The notes beneath the pieces were generated by a model. The model made no database searches, was not told where the DNA came from, and saw nothing but the letters and a program-made list of their open reading frames with translations. 9,436 bases of DNA. Origin: an uncultured Clostridia bacterium. GTDB lineage: Bacteria > Bacillota_A > Clostridia > Christensenellales > Aristaeellaceae. Shown in pieces: positions 6,369 to 9,436 of the stretch. Every line of letters begins with the position of its first letter. The stretch's first letter is position 1. Both the position numbers and the translations under genes were made by a program. Where the stretch lies: NCBI GenBank assembly GCA_946613955.1, contig CAMOGC010000055.1, forward strand, positions 1 through 9,436. The letters run 5' to 3'.

Positions 6369-6397
6369 TTGTCAAAACCGCTGGCAGGTGATAGAAT
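6369..6397 (+). promoter_or_regulatory. Housekeeping-type promoter for the NusG-II/Gx/apbE/FMN-protein operon
   Basis: TTGTCA (6369-6374), a 17-base spacer and TAGAAT (6392-6397) predict a start near 6404. GGTT-gtcaa-AACC (6367-6379) is a short inverted repeat over the -35 box and a possible operator. The promoter argues against the in-frame GTG at 6388 as a start, since it lies upstream of the predicted transcript. The rest of the 256-base gap (6195-6450) holds the terminator and no credible gene. Confidence 0.75.
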
Positions 6398-6450
6398 ACG
6401 ATCCGGGTATGGTTTTTCCGCAACAAAAAAGGAACGGAAAGAGGGATCCG

Positions 6451-6846
6451 ATGACGGGAAAGGAAAGCCTTCGCTTTCGCCGGGGGGACGCGATCGCCAT
6501 CGCGGCGGTCATCCTGGCGGCGCTGGGAATGCTGGCCTTTTTCCTTCTTTCCGCCGGGAATCCGTCCTCGGCTGTGGTTCGGATCTATCAGGAGGGAAAG
6601 CTGATCCGGGAGCTGCCCCTGTCCGGGGACGCGGTTTTCGCGGTGGAGGGCCCGTATCATAATACCGTGACCATTCGGGAGGGAAAGGCCGCCATTACAG
6701 AAAGCGACTGCCCCGGGGAGGACTGCGTGCATTCCGGATGGATCAGCCGCCCGGGCCGCAGCATCGTCTGTCTGCCGAACCGGGTGGAGATCCGGGTGGA
6801 AGCGGCCGCCGCCTCCGACGACGACGTGGACGCGGTGGTTCGATAA
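6451..6846 (+). CDS. Membrane-anchored NusG-domain-II (EetA-like) protein
   Basis: This is a 131-aa protein with a basic N-terminus, one membrane helix (13-34) and a small extracytoplasmic domain. The domain has the NusG-II hallmarks: Asp-Cys87-x4-Cys92-Val, then Ile-Val-Cys107-Leu-Pro-Asn-Arg-Val and a closing beta strand. The C-terminus is Ala/Asp-rich. I chose ATG 6451 because GAGGG sits just upstream and the longer alternative begins before the predicted transcription start. It is the first gene of the operon, with only 10 bases to the Gx-transporter gene, whose ribosome binding site begins at the stop codon (TAAGGAGG). The paralogue at 2177-2659 has a cleavable-looking signal and longer linker instead of an anchor. 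The function is inferred as the EetA-like partner of the Gx protein in flavin-based electron transfer; the three conserved cysteines could form a disulfide or bind a metal. Confidence 0.85.
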   Translation: MTGKESLRFRRGDAIAIAAVILAALGMLAFFLLSAGNPSSAVVRIYQEGKLIRELPLSGDAVFAVEGPYHNTVTIREGKAAITESDCPGEDCVHSGWISRPGRSIVCLPNRVEIRVEAAAASDDDVDAVVR

Positions 6847-6856
6847 GGAGGGCGCC

Positions 6857-7372
6857 ATGAAAACGCGGGAGATGACCACCATGGCGATCCTGACGGCGCT
6901 GGCCATGGCTTTGAGCTGGATCGAGCGGATGATCCCTCTGGAAATGCTGATCCCCCTGCCGGGGGTCAAGATGGGGCTGGCCAACACGGTGACCCTGTTT
7001 GCGCTGTATATGATGTCCGTGCCAAACGCGGCGATGATTCTGATTGCCCGATGCCTGCTGGCGGCCCTGTTTTCCGGAAACATGACGGGGCTGGCCTTTT
7101 CCCTCGCCGGTGGGCTTCTGTCCATGGTCGTGATGGCGCTGGCGCGGAAATCCCGGCATCTGAGCGTCTGGGGCGTCAGCGTGCTGGGCGCGGCGGGGCA
7201 TAATGTGGGCCAGATTCTGGTGGCCATGGCGCTGATGCACAGCCTCCAGATTGCGGCCTACCTGCCCTATCTGCTGCTGATCGGGACCGCCTGCGGATGC
7301 GCGACGGCCGCGGTGGCGGCGGGCGTGATGCGCGCGCTGGGCGGGATCCGGGCGGTCGGAAGAGCAGGATAA
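6857..7372 (+). CDS. Gx transporter family / heptaprenyl diphosphate synthase component I-like (EetB-like) membrane protein
   Basis: This 171-aa integral membrane protein has about five hydrophobic segments and a typical length for the family. Landmarks are Ile-Leu-Thr-Ala-Leu-Ala near the start, Pro-Gly-Val-Lys-Met-Gly-Leu-Ala-Asn-Thr-Val (35-45), Ala-Gly-Gly (84-86) and Gly-His-Asn-Val-Gly-Gln (114-119). The family resembles ECF substrate-binding subunits, and older annotation calls it heptaprenyl diphosphate synthase component I. No enzymatic motif of prenyl synthases is present, so I read it as a membrane component rather than an enzyme. It has a good GGAGG before ATG 6857, follows the NusG-II gene by 10 bases and precedes apbE by 15. 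That matches the NusG-II plus Gx pairing seen in flavinylated electron transfer loci. A longer paralogue is at 2691-3386. Confidence 0.86.
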   Translation: MKTREMTTMAILTALAMALSWIERMIPLEMLIPLPGVKMGLANTVTLFALYMMSVPNAAMILIARCLLAALFSGNMTGLAFSLAGGLLSMVVMALARKSRHLSVWGVSVLGAAGHNVGQILVAMALMHSLQIAAYLPYLLLIGTACGCATAAVAAGVMRALGGIRAVGRAG

Positions 7373-7387
7373 AGAAATGGGGTACTA

Positions 7388-8419
7388 TTGACGGTGAAAA
7401 GCATGCGAAGCGTCCTTGCGCTGATCCTGACGATGGCGACGGTGGGGGCTTTCGGCGTCGCCAGAGGGGAGAAGCAGCGCTATCAGGCGACGATTCTGGA
7501 TTATTTCGATACGGTCAGCGCCGTGACGGGATACGAGGACAGCGAGGAAGCGTTCAATGCCCGGATGGAGTGGATCCGAGGCGAAATGGAAGCCTACGAC
7601 CACCTGTACGATATTTATCACGAGTATCCCGGAATGGTGAACCTCTGCAGCGTCAACGCCCATCCGGGGGAGACCCTGACGGTGGATCAGCGGATCATCG
7701 ACCTGCTGCTCTACGCCCGGGAGGTGGACGACTTTTCCGGACACAGGACGGACGCGATGATGGGCAGCGTGCTGGCGATCTGGCATGAGGCCCGGGAAGC
7801 GGGAATCCAGCATCCCGAAGCCGCCGCCCTGCCGGAGGAGGATGCGCTGCGGGCCGCGGCGGAGCATACGGGGTTCGACAAAATAGAGATTGATCCGGAA
7901 AGCCGGACGGTGCGGCTGACGGATCCGGCGGCGAGGATCGACGTGGGGGCCCTGGCCAAGGGCTACGCGGTTCAGAAAATCTGCGAAGGCCTCCCCGAGG
8001 GATATCTGCTTTCCGTGGGGGGCAACGTGGCGGCCACCGGGCCTAAGCCGGGAGGATCGCCCTGGGTGATCGGCATTCAGGATCCGGATTCGGAAAGCGA
8101 TGCCTATCTTCACAAGGTGAACCTGACCAAAGGGGCCGTTGTGACCAGCGGCGATTACCGCAGGATGTTCACCGTGGACGGGAAGACGTATCATCATATT
8201 ATCGATCCGGAAACCCTGTACCCTGGGACGCGCTGGCGGGCGGTGACCATCATCTGTCCGGATTCCGGGCTGGGGGACGCGCTGTCCACCTCCCTCTTCC
8301 TGATGACCCGGGAGGAGGGCCAGGCGCTGCTGGACCGCTTCGGCGCGGTGGCCGTGTGGATCCAGCCCGACGGAACACAGCTGTTCAGCCCCGGATATGA
8401 GGCCTATATAAAACCGTAA
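7388..8419 (+). CDS. apbE: FAD:protein FMN transferase (ApbE family)
   Basis: It transfers FMN from FAD to a threonine of FMN-binding domain proteins outside the cytoplasm, using Mg2+. Up to 343 aa, usual for the family. The N-terminus is a signal or anchor helix (about residues 6-22) with no lipobox cysteine, so it is exported but not a lipoprotein. Family motifs in order: Asp185-Val-Gly-Ala-Leu-Ala-Lys-Gly-Tyr, Gly-Gly-Asn with a Gly-Trp-like FAD region just after, Thr253-Ser-Gly-Asp-Tyr, His269-His-Ile-Ile-Asp-Pro, and Gly-Asp297-Ala-Leu-Ser-Thr301, whose Asp and Thr belong to the Mg2+ site. The start is uncertain: TTG 7388 has GGGG five bases upstream, while GTG 7394 gives a more ordinary signal-peptide start. 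It is third in the operon, directly before an FMN-binding protein that is its likely substrate; the reductase at 3684-6194 is another. Confidence 0.93.
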   Translation: MTVKSMRSVLALILTMATVGAFGVARGEKQRYQATILDYFDTVSAVTGYEDSEEAFNARMEWIRGEMEAYDHLYDIYHEYPGMVNLCSVNAHPGETLTVDQRIIDLLLYAREVDDFSGHRTDAMMGSVLAIWHEAREAGIQHPEAAALPEEDALRAAAEHTGFDKIEIDPESRTVRLTDPAARIDVGALAKGYAVQKICEGLPEGYLLSVGGNVAATGPKPGGSPWVIGIQDPDSESDAYLHKVNLTKGAVVTSGDYRRMFTVDGKTYHHIIDPETLYPGTRWRAVTIICPDSGLGDALSTSLFLMTREEGQALLDRFGAVAVWIQPDGTQLFSPGYEAYIKP

Positions 8420-8423
8420 ATCA

Positions 8424-8466
8424 CCGGCGAAAGCCGGAGAAAGATGATTATCCGGCCGCGGCCGGA
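8424..8466 (+). promoter_or_regulatory. Two intercistronic stem-loops between apbE and the FMN-binding protein gene
   Basis: CCGGC-GAAA-GCCGG (8424-8437) is a perfect small hairpin with a GNRA loop. The 16-base perfect palindrome TCCGGCCGCGGCCGGA (8451-8466) follows 13 bases later. Neither has a T tract, so they are not terminators. The second overlaps GGAGG (8464-8468) just ahead of ATG 8484 and could affect translation or mRNA processing; that effect is inferred. Confidence 0.5.
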
Positions 8467-8483
8467 GGATGGGGATCAAAACG

Positions 8484-9436
8484 ATGAAGAAGAGTTTACC
8501 TGCATGGGCTGTTCTGACGGCGATCTGCGTGGTGGCGGCGGTGCTGCTGGCGCTGACCAACATGGGAACGAAGGACATCATCGCGGAAAACGCGAACCGG
8601 GAGGCGCAGGCGACCATGCGCGCCCTGCTGCCGGACGCGGATTCGTTTGAAGCCCTGGATGGAGGGCTGTCCGTCGGCAAGGACGCGGGCGGGAACCCGG
8701 TCGGCTATGTGACGGCCGCCACGACCCAGGGCTTCGGCGGCGAGGTGGAAACCACCGTCGCGGCCAGGCCGGACGGAACCATCGCCGGCATCAGCGTCGG
8801 CGGCGCCAATTTCGCGGAAACCGCCGGGCTGGGCGCCCGGGCGAAGGAACCGGAATTCCAGGCACAGTTTGCCGGGAAAAAAGCGCCGGTCAGCCTGACC
8901 AAGGACGGGGGCGAAATCGAGGCCCTTTCCGGGGCGACGGTGACCTCCCGGGCCGTGGTCAAGGGAACCAATGAAGCCATGAGCGCCATGGCCGAAACCG
9001 CCGGGTTCACGGTGGAGAGCACCTCCACGGCAGAGGATCTGGGCGGCGGCCGCTATACCGCCGTGGCTTACGGCTACGCGGGGCCCGTCAGGGTAACGGT
9101 CACCATCGATGAAAACCGCAGCATCGCCTCCATGGAAATCGGCGACGCCGACTTCGCGGAGACGGAGGGAATGGGCAAAAAGGCCCTGACGAAGGAATTC
9201 CGCCAGCAGTTTATCGGCAAGACCCTGCCCCTGGCCGCGGGGGACGTGGATGCCATTTCCGGCGCCACGTTTACGACCAACGCTGTCCTGGACGCTTTGG
9301 GACAGATTGACGGCTTCCTGACGCCCGAAAGCACCCTGGCGCCGGTGGGCTCCGTATCGGAGGCGGACGCGGTGCCGGAAGCCAACCTGCCCGCGAAAAC
9401 AGACGCGGCTTCCTCGGCGACGGGCAGCGCGGACGG
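8484..9436 (+). CDS. RnfG-like membrane-anchored protein with two FMN-binding domains (3' partial)
   Basis: The frame is open to the right edge: 317 codons without a stop. One N-terminal membrane helix (7-25) is followed by an RnfG-like stretch with Ala-Leu-Leu-Pro-Asp-Ala and Phe-Glu. A first FMN-binding domain (~60-170) contains Phe110-Ala-Glu-Thr-Ala-Gly-Leu-Gly, which resembles the RnfG Glu-Thr-Pro-Gly-Leu-Gly motif, and Glu146-Ala-Leu-Ser-Gly-Ala-Thr152. A second (~185-285) repeats these as Phe224-Ala-Glu-Thr-Glu-Gly-Met-Gly and Asp256-Ala-Ile-Ser-Gly-Ala-Thr262. Thr152 and Thr262 are the predicted covalent FMN sites; the first motif has Glu for the usual Asp. The repeat period is about 110 residues. 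An Ala/Ser/Pro-rich stretch begins near 290 and continues off the window, so a linker to a further domain or a tail follows. It likely shuttles electrons on the outer face of the membrane. GGGGATC sits before ATG 8484; an overlapping frame from ATG 8444 is not the gene. Confidence 0.88.
   Translation, partial: MKKSLPAWAVLTAICVVAAVLLALTNMGTKDIIAENANREAQATMRALLPDADSFEALDGGLSVGKDAGGNPVGYVTAATTQGFGGEVETTVAARPDGTIAGISVGGANFAETAGLGARAKEPEFQAQFAGKKAPVSLTKDGGEIEALSGATVTSRAVVKGTNEAMSAMAETAGFTVESTSTAEDLGGGRYTAVAYGYAGPVRVTVTIDENRSIASMEIGDADFAETEGMGKKALTKEFRQQFIGKTLPLAAGDVDAISGATFTTNAVLDALGQIDGFLTPESTLAPVGSVSEADAVPEANLPAKTDAASSATGSAD

Noticed and set aside
6388..6450. A GTG start at 6388 extending the second NusG-II protein by 21 residues
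   Set aside because: GTG 6388 lies inside the promoter, upstream of the predicted transcription start near 6404. ATG 6451 has its own ribosome binding site and a normal basic, membrane-anchor N-terminus.
8444..8650. A 68-codon frame starting at ATG 8444, upstream of the FMN-binding protein
   Set aside because: It is out of frame with the FMN-binding protein, lacks domain features, and overlaps the well-supported start at 8484.
7385..8680. A 431-codon minus-strand open frame opposite apbE
   Set aside because: ApbE motifs on the plus strand are complete and in order; the antisense product has no recognisable features and would run across the apbE/FMN-protein junction.
1..9436. CRISPR arrays, tRNA or rRNA genes, insertion sequences, attachment sites
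   Set aside because: I saw no regularly spaced repeats, tRNA-like cloverleaf, rRNA core sequence, transposase-like frame or terminal inverted repeats.

Overview
The window reads as chromosomal DNA from a GC-rich anaerobic Firmicute, probably a gut or rumen Clostridia lineage. The reasons are strong GGAGG-type ribosome binding sites, three textbook housekeeping promoters with 17-bp spacers, TTG starts, and a set of exported flavin-redox genes typical of such bacteria. This taxonomic call is an inference; no rRNA or other marker gene is present.

Layout. Positions 1-2208 (+) hold the 3' part of a large adenosine-deaminase-family protein fused to a C-terminal nucleotide-binding-like domain; its start lies left of the window. 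It meets tail to tail, with a 32-bp overlap, a minus-strand operon that runs from 3386 down to 2177. That operon encodes a 231-aa Gx-transporter/heptaprenyl-diphosphate-synthase-component-I-like membrane protein and then an exported NusG-domain-II protein. A 297-bp divergent intergenic region (3387-3683) carries back-to-back promoters. To its right, on the plus strand, lies an 836-aa exported flavoprotein reductase with two N-terminal FMN-binding domains and an FAD/fumarate-reductase-type catalytic domain, closed by a strong intrinsic terminator (6215-6243). A second promoter (6369-6397) starts a plus-strand operon: a membrane-anchored NusG-domain-II protein, a 171-aa Gx-transporter protein, the FMN transferase ApbE, and an RnfG-like protein with two FMN-binding domains that runs off the right edge.

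How the genes fit together. From 2177 to the right edge this looks like one functional locus for flavin-based extracytosolic electron transfer. ApbE would attach FMN covalently to threonines in the Asp-x-x-Ser-Gly-Ala-Thr-type motifs of the RnfG-like protein and of the reductase. The RnfG-like protein would carry electrons at the outer membrane face, and the reductase would pass them to an unsaturated organic acid acceptor outside the cytoplasm. The NusG-II/Gx pairs resemble the EetA/EetB components of known flavinylated electron transfer loci. Unusually, two diverged copies of this pair flank the reductase on opposite strands and in opposite internal order. The terminal acceptor is not fumarate by simple motif reading: a substrate-contacting histidine of fumarate reductases appears to be methionine here.

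The deaminase-family gene at the left appears unrelated to the redox locus and is the least explained protein in the window.
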